Below are positions 53,305 through 63,346 of a stretch of DNA of 64,000 nucleotides, piece after piece. The notes below the pieces were generated by a model. That model saw only the letters and a list, made by a program, of their open reading frames with translations, was not told where the DNA came from and did no database searches. How positions within the stretch are numbered: position 1 is the first letter of the stretch; every line of letters starts with the position of its first letter. This DNA is from Rhizobium leguminosarum (GTDB lineage: Bacteria > Pseudomonadota > Alphaproteobacteria > Rhizobiales > Rhizobiaceae). Both the position numbers and the translations under genes were made by a program. The stretch covers positions 248,001-312,000 of the forward strand of contig NZ_MZMU01000019.1 in assembly GCF_004123835.1 (NCBI RefSeq). The letters are read 5' to 3'.

Positions 53305-55385
53305 TGGACGACGAAGCCACGACATTGCCGGGCGATGAGAAGTACGACCTGGCAAAGGTTGGCGCGCACTGGCAGCAGGAGCTTGAGCGCGGACAGCGAT
53401 ACTTCAAATCGTGGATCGATCGCTGCACCAAGATTGAGAAGATCTACCTTCAACAGGCCGACCAGCAGAGCGCGAAACGTCGGTTCCCGATGCTATGGGC
53501 GAACATTTCGGTTCTGCAGCCGGCCGTCTATGCCCGTGTCCCGCAGCCTGTCGTCGAGCGCCGTTTCAAGGATTCTCAGCCGGTTGCGCGGATGGCGTCT
53601 GAGCTGGTTGAGCGCAATCTTGCGTTCACCGCTGATGACGCGGATCTGGATTCCTTGATGCGGGCGGTGCGCGATGACTTCCTGCTCTGCGCCCGGGGCA
53701 CTGTCTGGCTGCGGTATGAAGCGGATTTCGAGCCGCTCGACATAGGCGTTGAACCTTCGAATGCTCCGGCCCTAGACATGGAGGGGGACAACGGCGGCCC
53801 AACGCCTGAGCAGATCACCGATGAACGGGTGTGCATAGACTACGTCCACTGGTCGGACTTCCTGCACTCTCCGGCACGCCGCTGGAAGGATGTAACGTGG
53901 GTGGCACGTCGCGTGCCCATGACAGACGATGAATTCGACAAGCGCTTTCCGGAGGGTCGGGCAAGCCTGGCCGCAAACGGCGCCGGCTCCAATCACGGGA
54001 CCAATCAGACGGAACGCGCTCAGAACGAGGGCAAAACCTACGTCTGGGAAATCTGGTGCAAGAGCGAGAATTATACGGTCTGGATTGCCGAGGGATCGCC
54101 CGTGGCTCTTGAGGTCTCGGAGCCGCCGCTGAAGTTGACGCGTTTCTTTCCGTGCCCGCGGCCAGCGTTCGGAACGCTGTCGACTACCTCGCTGATTCCG
54201 GTGCCTGACTATGTCTATTACCAGGGCCAATGCGACGAAATCGATGGTCTGACGAAGCGCATCAACAAGCTGACTGATCAGCTCCGCCTGAAGGTATTCT
54301 ATCCATCGGGTGACGGTTCGGTATCGCCAGCAATTGAGAAGGCGATGCGGCCTGACAACGACACGGTCATGGTGCCGATCCCGGAATGGGCCGCGTTCAC
54401 TGACAAGGGCGGTTCCAACGCTATCGTCACACTGCCGATCGACGAGGTTCAAAAGGTCATCGTGGCGTGCATCGAGGTGCGCAAGCAGCTGGTCGAGGAC
54501 GTCTATCAGATCACAGGGATCAGCGACATCGTCCGCGGCGACACTCAAGCGTCAGAGACAGCGACCGCGCAACGGATCAAAAGCCAGTGGGGTTCGATCC
54601 GCATCCGCGACCGCCAGGCCGAACTGGCACGGTTTGCCCGCGATATCGTCAACCTCGCCGGCGAAATCATCTGCGATCAGTTCCAGCCGGAGACGTTGAT
54701 GCTCGTCAGCGGAATCCAGCTTCCGACCGCGGCCCAGAAGCAGCAGGTCCAGATGCAGATGCAACAGCAGCAGATGGCGCAGCAGCAGGCAGCGATGCGC
54801 GCCCAGCAGATGGGGCAGCCCGCGCCTCCGCCGCAGCCTCCTCAGTTGCCGCCGGAAATGCAGAAGATGATGGAGCAGCCGACGATCGATGAAGTCGTGC
54901 AGTTGCTCCGCAATGACAGCGTGCGGGGCTTCAGGATCGACATCGAGACGGATTCCACGATCGAGCCGGACGAGGACGCCGAGAAGCAACGGCGAATGGA
55001 GTTCGTCCAGATGGTCGGCGGCTTCATGCAGCAGGCCGGCGCCATAGCGCAGCAGACGCCTATGCTGGTCCCTGTGATGGTCGAGACGTTGCTGTTTGCC
55101 GCACGTGGTTTCAGGGCAGGGCGTCAGCTCGAAAACACACTTGAGCAGGTCGGCGCGCAGCTCTCCCAGTCCGCGACCGCGCCCAGGCCTCCACCGGAGC
55201 CCACGCCAGAGCAGATGATCAATCTGAAGACGGCGCAGGTGAAAGCCGGCGCCGAGGAGAAGAAAGCCCAGCTCAGCGTTGCCCAAGCGCAAATTGAGCA
55301 CCAGACCACGGTGGAACAGGCGCGCAGCGCCATGGCCTCCCAGGCGCTGCAGCAGTTCCAGCAACAGCCGCCAGCCTATCAGTGA
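53304..55385 (+). CDS. Phage portal protein (podovirus-like)
   Basis: A 693-residue protein that starts with a TGATG overlap. It has the general layout of podovirus-type portal proteins, with DVYQITGISDIVRGD as a recognisable motif in the lower half. Residues about 470-520 are extremely Gln- and Met-rich (KQQVQMQMQQQQMAQQQ and so on), then Pro-rich. The C-terminus is helical (QVKAGAEEKKAQLSVAQ), fitting the portal barrel. It is the head vertex channel for DNA. Confidence 0.87.
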   Translation: MDDEATTLPGDEKYDLAKVGAHWQQELERGQRYFKSWIDRCTKIEKIYLQQADQQSAKRRFPMLWANISVLQPAVYARVPQPVVERRFKDSQPVARMASELVERNLAFTADDADLDSLMRAVRDDFLLCARGTVWLRYEADFEPLDIGVEPSNAPALDMEGDNGGPTPEQITDERVCIDYVHWSDFLHSPARRWKDVTWVARRVPMTDDEFDKRFPEGRASLAANGAGSNHGTNQTERAQNEGKTYVWEIWCKSENYTVWIAEGSPVALEVSEPPLKLTRFFPCPRPAFGTLSTTSLIPVPDYVYYQGQCDEIDGLTKRINKLTDQLRLKVFYPSGDGSVSPAIEKAMRPDNDTVMVPIPEWAAFTDKGGSNAIVTLPIDEVQKVIVACIEVRKQLVEDVYQITGISDIVRGDTQASETATAQRIKSQWGSIRIRDRQAELARFARDIVNLAGEIICDQFQPETLMLVSGIQLPTAAQKQQVQMQMQQQQMAQQQAAMRAQQMGQPAPPPQPPQLPPEMQKMMEQPTIDEVVQLLRNDSVRGFRIDIETDSTIEPDEDAEKQRRMEFVQMVGGFMQQAGAIAQQTPMLVPVMVETLLFAARGFRAGRQLENTLEQVGAQLSQSATAPRPPPEPTPEQMINLKTAQVKAGAEEKKAQLSVAQAQIEHQTTVEQARSAMASQALQQFQQQPPAYQ

Positions 55386-55396
55386 ACGAGGGAAGC

Positions 55397-55708
55397 ATGA
55401 GAGAACGATACTGCCGCGTCTGCGGCGGCTGGCACGCGCTCGACAAATGGCCACACAACTGCATGCCGGTTCAGAACCTTGCGCAGTCGGATCTGCCGGC
55501 GCCGCACTTCGTCAGCGACAGCATCGATATCCAGTCGATGCATGACGGCCAGCATTACACTTCGAAGGCTAAGCTGCGTTCCGCCTACCGGTCGGCCGGT
55601 GTCATTGAGATCGGTAATGAGAAGCCGCAGCCGATCGAAAAGCCGAAGACGGATCGGGCTGCCATCCGGAACGAACTGCGGCGAGTTCACGCCGAATACA
55701 ACGCCTGA
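55397..55708 (+). CDS. Small zinc-finger-like prophage protein
   Basis: A 103-residue protein starting MRERYCRVCGGWHALDKWPHNC, a C-x2-C-x-n-H-x-C zinc-binding-like cluster. Such small proteins often lie between portal and scaffold in rhizobial phages of this type. Function unknown. Confidence 0.7.
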   Translation: MRERYCRVCGGWHALDKWPHNCMPVQNLAQSDLPAPHFVSDSIDIQSMHDGQHYTSKAKLRSAYRSAGVIEIGNEKPQPIEKPKTDRAAIRNELRRVHAEYNA

Positions 55709-55743
55709 CCGGGCATCAATCCCCGAAATAGGAAACATCCGAC

Positions 55744-56814
55744 ATGGAAGACCTGATTAACGAGGCCGGCAACGGCAGCGAAGACCTCGGCACGTCCACC
55801 GAAAAGCCTGTCAGCATCCGCGACAGCCTCAGGGCTGCGATCGACAGTGCTGACGGTAACGTCTCGGCGTCCAGCAGCACGGATCGACAGCGCGACGAAC
55901 ACGGCCGCTTTGCCCCGAAGGAGACAGACAAGGGAAACCCGGCCGCGGCGGCAGTGCCGAAGCCTTTAGATGCACCAGCAGCAACCAACGCCGCCACAGC
56001 AGCCCCGCAGACGCCAGCCGTGGCGCCCGAACAGCAGCCGGCCGCAACGACGCACCGTGTGCCCCCTGGCTGGTCGGCTGAGGCAAAGGCTCAGTTCGGG
56101 ACTCTGCCGCCCGAGGTGCAGGCCGCCGTCGCCAAGCGAGAGCAGGAGGTCGACAACGGTTTCCGTGTTCTGCAGGACTACAAGGGCCTCGAGGAATTCA
56201 CACCGATCGTCCGCCAGGCCGGCACGACACATGCCGATGTCATGCGGAAGGCGATCGACTGGGAACAGTCGCTTATTCGCGACCCGGTCAACACCGTCAT
56301 TCACGTCGCCAGGATGGCCGGCGTCAATCTACAGGCCCTTGTCGCCGGGCAGCAGGACCAGATCCTGCAGCGCCGGCCGCAACAGGCTCAGCAACAGCCA
56401 ACGCCTCAACCCGTCAACGTCGAGGCAACGGTTGAACAGGTACTTCGGAAACGAGACACTGAAACTCAGGTCAATGCCTTCATTTCCGACCCAGCAAATG
56501 TGCACGCCGAAGCCGTTCTCGACGACATGGTGGCCCTCATCAGCGCAGGGCGAGCATCGAGCCTCAAGGACGCCTACGACGCCGCATGCTGGATGCGTCC
56601 GGACATTCGTCAGCAGTTGATCAGCCAGACTGCACAGCCGGCGCCCGATCCAAACGCCCAGAGAGCCGCTGCGGCCGATCAAGCCCGCAAGGCATCTCGC
56701 TCCATCTCCGGCTCATCGGCACCGGGTCCGACCCGTGGCGCGGCGGCCGACCAACCAACCTCCATCCGCGACTCGCTTCGCAGCGCCATGCGTTTTTCGC
56801 GCGGTCAAGTCTGA
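55744..56814 (+). CDS. Putative scaffold protein
   Basis: A 356-residue acidic protein rich in Ala, Gln, Pro and Glu with coiled-coil potential (LPPEVQAAVAKREQEVDNGF). Both ends carry a similar SIRDSLR motif (SIRDSLRAAID and SIRDSLRSAMRF). Its place just before the capsid gene and its composition fit a scaffolding protein. No sequence family is certain. Confidence 0.75.
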   Translation: MEDLINEAGNGSEDLGTSTEKPVSIRDSLRAAIDSADGNVSASSSTDRQRDEHGRFAPKETDKGNPAAAAVPKPLDAPAATNAATAAPQTPAVAPEQQPAATTHRVPPGWSAEAKAQFGTLPPEVQAAVAKREQEVDNGFRVLQDYKGLEEFTPIVRQAGTTHADVMRKAIDWEQSLIRDPVNTVIHVARMAGVNLQALVAGQQDQILQRRPQQAQQQPTPQPVNVEATVEQVLRKRDTETQVNAFISDPANVHAEAVLDDMVALISAGRASSLKDAYDAACWMRPDIRQQLISQTAQPAPDPNAQRAAAADQARKASRSISGSSAPGPTRGAAADQPTSIRDSLRSAMRFSRGQV

Positions 56815-56830
56815 TCAAAGGAAATGATCC

Positions 56831-57805
56831 ATGGCAATCTCGCCAAATCTCTCTGAAATCGTGACCACGACGCTGCGCAATCGCAGCGGCACGGTCGCCG
56901 ACGACGTGACGAAGAACAACGGTCTTCTCTCTCGTCTCAACAGCCGCGGCCGCAAGAAACCCATCTCCGGCGGCCGCACCATCGTTCAGGAACTGCAGTA
57001 CCAGGAAAACAGCACCTTCAAGCGCTATTCCGGCTACGATATCCTGAATGTTCAGCCTTCCGACGTGATCACCGCTGCTGAATACGACCTCAAGCAGGCC
57101 GCGGTTGCCGTATCGATGTCGGGCCTCGAACAGCTGCAGAACTCCGGTGAAGACGCGGTCCTCGATCTGCTCGAACAGCGCATTGAGAACGCCGAGACGA
57201 CGCTGAAGAACAACATCGCGCTCGACTGCTATTCCGATGGCACCGCCGATGGCGGGCGTCAGATCGGCGGGTTGCAGCTGTTGATCTCGACCTCGCCGAC
57301 ATCAGGCACCGTCGGCGGCATCTCGCGCGCTACCTGGGGCTTCTGGCGCAACCAGAAATTCTCGGCCTCGGCCGATGGTGGTGCCGCCGCCTCGAATGCC
57401 AACATCCAGAGCTACATGAACCGGCTCTACATGTCCTGCGTTCGCGGCTCCGACGCGCCGGATCTGGTCGTCGCCGACAACAACTTCTTCCGCCTCTATT
57501 GGGAATCGCTGCAGGCAATCCAGCGCATCACCTCCGCGGACAAGGGCATGGCCGGCTTCCAGTCGCTGCAATACATGGGTGCCGACGTGATCTTCGACGG
57601 CGGCTTCGGCGGCGGCGCGCCGCTCAACCAGATGTTCTTCCTGAACACCAAGTACCTGTTCTACCGCCCGCATCGCGACCGCGACATGGCTCCGATCGGC
57701 GACGAGCGCATGAACACCAACCAGGACGCCTTCGTGCAGCTCATGGGCTTCGCCGGCAACCTCACCATGAACAACGCCTTCCTGCAGGGCGTGTTGTTCG
57801 CCTGA
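56831..57805 (+). CDS. Major capsid protein
   Basis: A 324-residue protein with the general pattern of HK97-fold capsid proteins found in podoviruses: IVTTTLRNRSGTVADDV, GRTIVQELQYQEN, VSMSGLEQL and a C-terminal YLFYRPHRDRDM with MGFAGNLTMNN. It follows the scaffold gene by 16 bases and has a GGAAATG-type site. Function is inferred from order and sequence pattern. Confidence 0.88.
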   Translation: MAISPNLSEIVTTTLRNRSGTVADDVTKNNGLLSRLNSRGRKKPISGGRTIVQELQYQENSTFKRYSGYDILNVQPSDVITAAEYDLKQAAVAVSMSGLEQLQNSGEDAVLDLLEQRIENAETTLKNNIALDCYSDGTADGGRQIGGLQLLISTSPTSGTVGGISRATWGFWRNQKFSASADGGAAASNANIQSYMNRLYMSCVRGSDAPDLVVADNNFFRLYWESLQAIQRITSADKGMAGFQSLQYMGADVIFDGGFGGGAPLNQMFFLNTKYLFYRPHRDRDMAPIGDERMNTNQDAFVQLMGFAGNLTMNNAFLQGVLFA

Positions 57806-57827
57806 TCGTCAACGAAAGGAAAAGCAA

Positions 57828-58613
57828 ATGTCGATCGCAACAATCCAGACCGATCGTCTTGGCGCGAACCCGTTCGTCGTCGAAGGCCCGATCGTTTCCG
57901 GCTCCGGTATTCCGGGCCCGAATTTCTCCCTCGGCGCTGTCGCCGGCGGGGACCGCGAATCCGAATGGGTCTATTGCCAGCTGGTGCTGGCCTCGCAGAC
58001 GACCCTTCAGCCCGGCCAGTGGTTCCAGTGGACCAGGGACTATGTCGCATCGCTCCTCACGACGGCTGCGGCTGTTGTCGGGAACCGCTGCGGCGTGTTC
58101 TCGGGTGCTGCCCAGCCTCCGACCATCACCGGTGGCCCAATCGGGTCCATCACGCTCGCCGCTGGCACCTACTACATCTGGCTGCAGCGTAATGGACAGG
58201 CTCCGGCCTTGGTGACCACGGCGACCGCTGCACTGGTCGTCGCGGAAACCACGACCACGGCAGGTCTCGCAAACGCCCCAGCATCTGCCACGGTCAGCAC
58301 CAAGGCCATCGCAAACGTAAACTTTGCGGCGGCCAACCAGACGTTTACGGCAACCACCGTCAACGGTTCCCCTGTCCTGACGAACCTGAGCGCCCTCAGC
58401 GCCAACTCCGGTCCGTTCATCGGCGCTTCGGTCTCTGGCACCGGCATTCCCGGCGGCACGACCATCACCGGCATCACCTACACGCCGAACAACGTCGTCC
58501 AGAGCATCACCCTCTCGGCCAACGCCACGGCGAACGGCACTGGCATCACCATCACCGCAACGGGCGTGCTCGAAGCAACGCTGATGCGTCCGTTCCTGTC
58601 GAAGACGAACTAA
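57828..58613 (+). CDS. Capsid-associated or decoration protein
   Basis: A 261-residue protein. The first 130 residues form one domain (YIWLQRNGQ at the end), and the remainder is Thr/Ala/Val-rich and Ig-like (GASVSGTGIPGGTTITGI). Position after the capsid gene suggests a head decoration or fibre role. No family is certain. Confidence 0.65.
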   Translation: MSIATIQTDRLGANPFVVEGPIVSGSGIPGPNFSLGAVAGGDRESEWVYCQLVLASQTTLQPGQWFQWTRDYVASLLTTAAAVVGNRCGVFSGAAQPPTITGGPIGSITLAAGTYYIWLQRNGQAPALVTTATAALVVAETTTTAGLANAPASATVSTKAIANVNFAAANQTFTATTVNGSPVLTNLSALSANSGPFIGASVSGTGIPGGTTITGITYTPNNVVQSITLSANATANGTGITITATGVLEATLMRPFLSKTN

Positions 58614-58623
58614 GGAGGGCACC

Positions 58624-58788
58624 ATGTCCCTGAAGGATGATCTTCACAAGAAAATCGCTGCCGACCGCGAGGCCGGCCGCGACATCTCTCCGGTGATCGA
58701 GGAATTGCTTCTGATGATCGCCGAAAAGGTCGAGCCGCCGGCCGCCAAGAAGGCAACCTCGGCGAAAGCGACTGACACCAGCAAGTGA
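58624..58788 (+). CDS. Small acidic prophage protein
   Basis: A 54-residue protein (MSLKDDLHKKIAADREAGRD) with AAGGAGGG seven bases upstream, one of the best ribosome binding sites here. It has a short helix (VIEELLLMIAEKV) and a Lys/Ala/Thr-rich end. It is just after the decoration gene. Function unknown. Confidence 0.7.
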   Translation: MSLKDDLHKKIAADREAGRDISPVIEELLLMIAEKVEPPAAKKATSAKATDTSK

Positions 58789-58849
58789 TCAACGGCGGGC
58801 GCTTCGGCGCCCGTTTCCTTTCCCCGCCATCAACAGCGAGATAACTCTC

Positions 58850-59422
58850 ATGGCCGACAGCAACACCGGAATTTACGCCTCCTTCAGCCTCGAACCGGTC
58901 GAACAGACCTTTCTGACGGAGAAGGAAGGCCGCCCGATCTTCGCCGACAAGGAATTCGTGCGCATCTTCATCGCCGGCGACAAGCACACCGAAGTCTACC
59001 GCGAGGTGACGGAGAACGACAAAGCCCGCTTTTCTGACGCCTATAAGCGGTTCAAGGAAGGTGCAGAGGCCCGCGAGCAGCTTGTCGGCACGCCTCTGGC
59101 GCAATGGGCCTTCCTGAAGCCCAGCCAGATCAAGGAACTGGAAGCGATCAACATCTATACCGTCGAGCAGCTTGCCGCGCTCTCGGACACCGCCAAGCAG
59201 AAGATCGGTATGGGCGCGAACGAGCTCGTCGCCGCTGCGCAGGGCTATCTTGCATCCGCGCAGGACTCCCGAGCCGCTTCGGCATTCGCTGCTGAGAACG
59301 AGCGTCTCAAGGACGAAGTCGGCCGCCTGCAGGATCAGATGAAGGACATGGCCACGCGGTTCGAGGCGATGGAAAAAGAACGCCAGGGCGGCACCAACGG
59401 CCGCGGCCGCGCAGCAGCCTAA
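58850..59422 (+). CDS. Prophage head-module protein with coiled coil
   Basis: A 190-residue protein. The middle includes a helix-hairpin-helix-like LEAINIYTVEQLAAL, and the C-terminus is a coiled coil (AENERLKDEVGRLQDQMKD). Related proteins sit between capsid and adaptor genes in other phages of this kind. Its exact role is unknown. Confidence 0.7.
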   Translation: MADSNTGIYASFSLEPVEQTFLTEKEGRPIFADKEFVRIFIAGDKHTEVYREVTENDKARFSDAYKRFKEGAEAREQLVGTPLAQWAFLKPSQIKELEAINIYTVEQLAALSDTAKQKIGMGANELVAAAQGYLASAQDSRAASAFAAENERLKDEVGRLQDQMKDMATRFEAMEKERQGGTNGRGRAAA

Positions 59423-59438
59423 CCCGGAGGTTCCGCGC

Positions 59439-60146
59439 ATGTCGCTCTTGACCATCATTCAGAATGTATGCGCGGAAATCGATCTAGATCCGCCGGCGGC
59501 TGTCATGTCGTCGGCCGATCCCCAAATCAATCAGCTGCGGATCCTATCCTATCGCGCGGGAAAGGACCTGCTGAAAGATCATGATTGGTCCGTGTTGTCA
59601 TCCACACGGAATTTCATGGCGACCGGAGCAATTCCAGAGCCGACAGAGCCGCCCGTCGACTTTCAGCGCTTCGTCGCCAATTCGGTGATCTGGAACACAT
59701 CCCGTCTCTGGCAGCTCAATGGCCCGGTGGAGCCGCAGACATGGGAGCGGAACACCATCCTCAATTCCAACCCGGTCCCGCAGATTTACCGCATGCTTGG
59801 CGGCAAGCTGGCGTTCTTCCCGAATGATGCCGGTGAAACACTGCGCTACGAGTACGTTTCGAAATATTGGATCGCGGTCAACGGCGGCACGACATATGCC
59901 GAAAGCTGGGCGAACGATACCGATACGGCTCGTTTCTCCGAAGACCTTCTCGAGCTTTCGCTGATCTGGCGCTGGAAGCGGGCGAAGGGGCTGGACTATG
60001 GCGAAGAGCTCGAAAACTACGAGCGTGCGAAAGAATCTGCGGTGGGTGCCGATCGTGCCGCGCAGCCGATTAACCTGTCGCTGCCCAACCGCGGCGAAAT
60101 CCCTGACAATTTCTGGCCCGGGACCATCATCGCTCCAAGCCTATGA
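59439..60146 (+). CDS. Head-tail adaptor protein (tail tubular A-like)
   Basis: A 235-residue protein. SLLTIIQNVCAEIDL, RILSYRAGKDLLKDHDWSVL and YEYVSKYWIAV are typical of podovirus adaptor proteins placed between portal and tail. It starts after CCCGGAGG and overlaps the next gene by four bases. The name rests on position and general resemblance. Confidence 0.75.
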   Translation: MSLLTIIQNVCAEIDLDPPAAVMSSADPQINQLRILSYRAGKDLLKDHDWSVLSSTRNFMATGAIPEPTEPPVDFQRFVANSVIWNTSRLWQLNGPVEPQTWERNTILNSNPVPQIYRMLGGKLAFFPNDAGETLRYEYVSKYWIAVNGGTTYAESWANDTDTARFSEDLLELSLIWRWKRAKGLDYGEELENYERAKESAVGADRAAQPINLSLPNRGEIPDNFWPGTIIAPSL

Positions 60147-61966
60147 CAAGAAAACCCATCCCTCCGAACGGGCGCACAGGCCGCGTTTCGCCAAGCAGAG
60201 ACTGGATCGCGCCCACTGGTGGATGGCGAACCGATGTCGAGATGGCGGATATGCCGAAAGACGCGGCTTTCCAACTCGACAACTTCTTTCCGGAAGCGAA
60301 CCGGGTTCGTGCGCGCTACGGATCGTTCGCTTTTGCAAGTGGGCTCGGCGCCAATGTGCAGACAGTCATTCCATATGTCGGCGTAAGCAATCGCCTGTTC
60401 GCCGCTGCTGGTTCCAATATTTTCGATGTCACTGCTGGCGGCGTCGTGGGCGCTCCGGTCGTATCCGGGCTCTCTGGCGCACGCTGGTCGGTGCAGCAGT
60501 ATACCAACCCGGCCGGCCAGGAGTTTCTGCGCCTCGTCAACGGCCTCGATACGCCGCTGCTATTCAACGGCACGTCCTGGGCGAACAACTTTCTCGTGGG
60601 GACGGCGACGCTCGCCACACAGAATGTTTCAGTGAAGCCTGTCCAGTATACCCTCAGCTTCTTCGGGACCGGCTCCGTCACCCTTTCCGGAGCCTTCGCA
60701 GGCGTGCTGAACGGAACGGGTGTCGGTAACCGCGTTTCCCTCACGTTCACGCCGACCGCCGGGACGCTGACCCTCACAGTGGCTGGCTCAGTGACCAATG
60801 CGCAGTTGGAAATCGGCGCCACGGCAACGCCCTATGTCCCGTCCACCATGATCACGGGCATTCCTGATCCTTCGCTGCTGATCGCGGTGACAGCCTATCG
60901 CTCTCGCCTGTGGTTCATCGAGAAGAATTCGACAAACGTCTGGTATCTCGCGACCGACGCCGTCAGCGGCTTGGCGACGGTTCTGCCCGTCGGCGGCAAT
61001 ATGAAATATGGCGGCACGCTGGTTGGGATCGGGGTCTGGACCATCCCTGTCTCCACCGGCCTGCAGCAGTGCCTGGTGCTGATGTCCTCCGAGGGCGAGA
61101 TCATCGTCTATCAGGGTTCCGATCCGTCCAGCTCATCGAATTGGGGATTGCTCGGCACATTCAAGCTCGGGCGTCCGCTTGGCACCGATCGCTGCTTTTT
61201 GTCTGTCGGCGCCGATCTGGCGATCATGACGACCGACGGTATCGTGCCGATCACCAAAGCTGTGCAGCTCGATCGGGGCGCCACCAGCCTCGGGGCAATC
61301 ACCGCCAAGATCGGCCCGACGTGGCGCGAAACAGTCGCGACGGCGGGCACAACATCGGACGAATGGCAGCTTGCGAGTTTCCCGGCACGCCAGATGGCAA
61401 TCGTAAACCTGCCGTCGTCTCTCGGGCCATATCAGTACGTCATGAATACGGAAACAGGCGCATGGTGCCGCTTCGTTGGGCTTGCTGCCTCCTGCTGGGG
61501 GAATTGGCAGGATCGGCTGTTTTTCGGAGCCGCGGACGGGACGGTTTACGAAGCTGAAGTCGGGGCAAACGACAACGGCGCGGCGATCGACGCTATCATG
61601 GTGGGAGCGTGGAACCGCTACGGCGAAGACCTGGCCACCAAGTTTTCGAAGCTGATCGGCGTGACGGCGCAGATCGGGGTATCGACGCTGATGTATGCCG
61701 GCATGTCGTTCGACTACCAAACGAAGATCCCGACGGCCCTTCTTTCCTCCATCGAGAACAATATGGCGGCGAAGTGGGGCACGGCGATCTGGGGCGTGTC
61801 GAAATTCCCCGGCACATCAGTCGTTCGGAAGTTCGCGTCGGCAGGGGGCGCCGGCTCAGCTCTCGCGCCGACGATTCGGGCGCTGATATCGGGTTCTTCG
61901 GGGTCAGTCTCTGAAGCGGCTGTCGTCGGCGGTTCGGTTCTCTATGAGAAGGGCGCCCCGATTTGA
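60143..61966 (+). CDS. Phage tail or stabilisation protein (beta-propeller-like)
   Basis: A 607-residue protein with repeated beta-strand patterns (GVSNRLFAAAGSNIFDVTAGG; AYRSRLWFIEKNSTNVWYL; DRLFFGAADGTVYEAEVG), as in P22 gp10/T7 gp12-type tail proteins. Residues about 170-235 look like an inserted Ig- or carbohydrate-binding-like domain. It probably plugs or extends the short tail. Confidence 0.78.
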   Translation: MTRKPIPPNGRTGRVSPSRDWIAPTGGWRTDVEMADMPKDAAFQLDNFFPEANRVRARYGSFAFASGLGANVQTVIPYVGVSNRLFAAAGSNIFDVTAGGVVGAPVVSGLSGARWSVQQYTNPAGQEFLRLVNGLDTPLLFNGTSWANNFLVGTATLATQNVSVKPVQYTLSFFGTGSVTLSGAFAGVLNGTGVGNRVSLTFTPTAGTLTLTVAGSVTNAQLEIGATATPYVPSTMITGIPDPSLLIAVTAYRSRLWFIEKNSTNVWYLATDAVSGLATVLPVGGNMKYGGTLVGIGVWTIPVSTGLQQCLVLMSSEGEIIVYQGSDPSSSSNWGLLGTFKLGRPLGTDRCFLSVGADLAIMTTDGIVPITKAVQLDRGATSLGAITAKIGPTWRETVATAGTTSDEWQLASFPARQMAIVNLPSSLGPYQYVMNTETGAWCRFVGLAASCWGNWQDRLFFGAADGTVYEAEVGANDNGAAIDAIMVGAWNRYGEDLATKFSKLIGVTAQIGVSTLMYAGMSFDYQTKIPTALLSSIENNMAAKWGTAIWGVSKFPGTSVVRKFASAGGAGSALAPTIRALISGSSGSVSEAAVVGGSVLYEKGAPI

Positions 61967-62361
61967 TCGTCTCCGAGCCTCGCGAAGATATCGCGGCATG
62001 GGTCGGGGGCAAGATTGGGGTGGCCTTCCATCCGCCGTTCACAGCCATGGCGCAGGTCCAGGGCGGCCGGATCATCGCCGCTTACGTTTTCAACGTCTGG
62101 ACGGAGCATGATGTCGAGGTCTCGCTTGCTGCCGATCGGCTTTCGGCAACACTGATGCGGGCAGTCTTTCGATATGTCGTCGACCAGCTTGGATGCCGCC
62201 GAGCGACATTCAGGACGCGTGCCGACAACATCGCTGCTCAGCAGGCGCTCGAAAGACTCGGCGCGCGCCTGGAAGGCCGGCAGACGGCCTACTTCGGCGA
62301 CTGCGACGCGCTGCTCTACGGAGTTATGAAAGAGGACTTTCCCTATGGTCTCCACGCCTAA
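61963..62361 (+). CDS. GNAT-like acetyltransferase in the tail module
   Basis: A 132-residue protein starting TTG with TTGA overlap. ATLMRAVFRYVVDQLGCRRATFRT and NIAAQQALERLGARLEG are the acetyl-CoA-binding and C-terminal motifs of GNAT folds. Such proteins occur in several podovirus-like tail modules. Substrate unknown. Confidence 0.75.
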   Translation: MIVSEPREDIAAWVGGKIGVAFHPPFTAMAQVQGGRIIAAYVFNVWTEHDVEVSLAADRLSATLMRAVFRYVVDQLGCRRATFRTRADNIAAQQALERLGARLEGRQTAYFGDCDALLYGVMKEDFPYGLHA

Positions 62362-63346
62362 GGCGCCGAAAGCGCCCGACCCGACACAGACCGCGGCGGC
62401 GCAGACAGCGACGAACGTGGACACCGCAATTGCCAACGCTGGGCTCAGCCATACGAACCAGTATACGCCGGATGGTTCGCTGGAATACAAGGTCACCGGC
62501 AATACGACGATGACCGACCAGAACGGCAAGACTTATCAGCTGCCGACCTATTCAGCCTATCAGAAATATTCTCCGCAAAATCAGGCGATCTACGACCAGA
62601 CGCAACAGACGCAGCTTGGCCTATCGAAATTGGCGAACGAGCAGACCGGCAAGATTTCGGGCATCCTCGGGACGAATGTCGATCTCAGCGCGGGCAACGT
62701 TGACAAATACGTCAACGACCACTGGCAGTCCGGCTTCAACAACCAGTGGGATCGCGATCAGGCGAGCCTCGACCAGAGCCTTGCCGACAAGGGCATTTCG
62801 ATGGGCTCGGCCGCTTATAACAATGCGCTGCGCGATTTTTCGACGCGCAAACAGGCCGCATCCGACCAGTATCTCGGCGATATGTATTCGAATGCCCAAA
62901 ATTCGATCCTGACGGAGCGAAACCAGCCGCTGAACGAGATTTCAGCGCTGATGTCGGGCTCGCAGGTCAACCAGCCGAACTATGTCAATTCGCCAACGAC
63001 GCAGTTGCCGACGGTCGACCAGGCCGGCTTGATCAATGAGAACTACAATCAGCAGATGGGCGTCTATAACCAGCAGGTGGCGAAGTCCAACGCAGCGATG
63101 GGTGGCCTGTTCGGTCTGGGCTCGGCACTGCTCGGCGGCTGGGCAATGTCCGATCGCCGGCTGAAGCGCGACATTCATCAGATCGGCGTCACCGAAGCGG
63201 GCATCCCAATCCACGAATACGAATATGTCTTCGGCGGCGGCCGGCAGGTTGGCGTCATGGCCGATGAGGTCGAGCATGTCTTCCCCGAGGCCGTCGCGGA
63301 AGGGCCTGGCGGCTTCAAGATGGTCAACTACGCGGAGGTTCTGTGA
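62345..63346 (+). CDS. Tail protein with intramolecular chaperone (Peptidase S74)
   Basis: A 333-residue protein. The C-terminus (SDRRLKRDIHQIG, HEYEYVFGG, VGVMADEVEHVFPEAV) is the S74/endosialidase chaperone domain, which trimerises fibres and then self-cleaves, with Ser of SDRRLKRD at the cleavage site. The N-terminal 200 residues are Gln/Asn-rich and helical. Overlap with the previous gene is 17 bases. Confidence 0.87.
   Translation: MVSTPKAPKAPDPTQTAAAQTATNVDTAIANAGLSHTNQYTPDGSLEYKVTGNTTMTDQNGKTYQLPTYSAYQKYSPQNQAIYDQTQQTQLGLSKLANEQTGKISGILGTNVDLSAGNVDKYVNDHWQSGFNNQWDRDQASLDQSLADKGISMGSAAYNNALRDFSTRKQAASDQYLGDMYSNAQNSILTERNQPLNEISALMSGSQVNQPNYVNSPTTQLPTVDQAGLINENYNQQMGVYNQQVAKSNAAMGGLFGLGSALLGGWAMSDRRLKRDIHQIGVTEAGIPIHEYEYVFGGGRQVGVMADEVEHVFPEAVAEGPGGFKMVNYAEVL

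Noticed and set aside
54552..55454. 300-codon minus-strand frame opposite the portal gene
   Set aside because: It is the Leu/His-rich antisense of the Gln-rich portal region.
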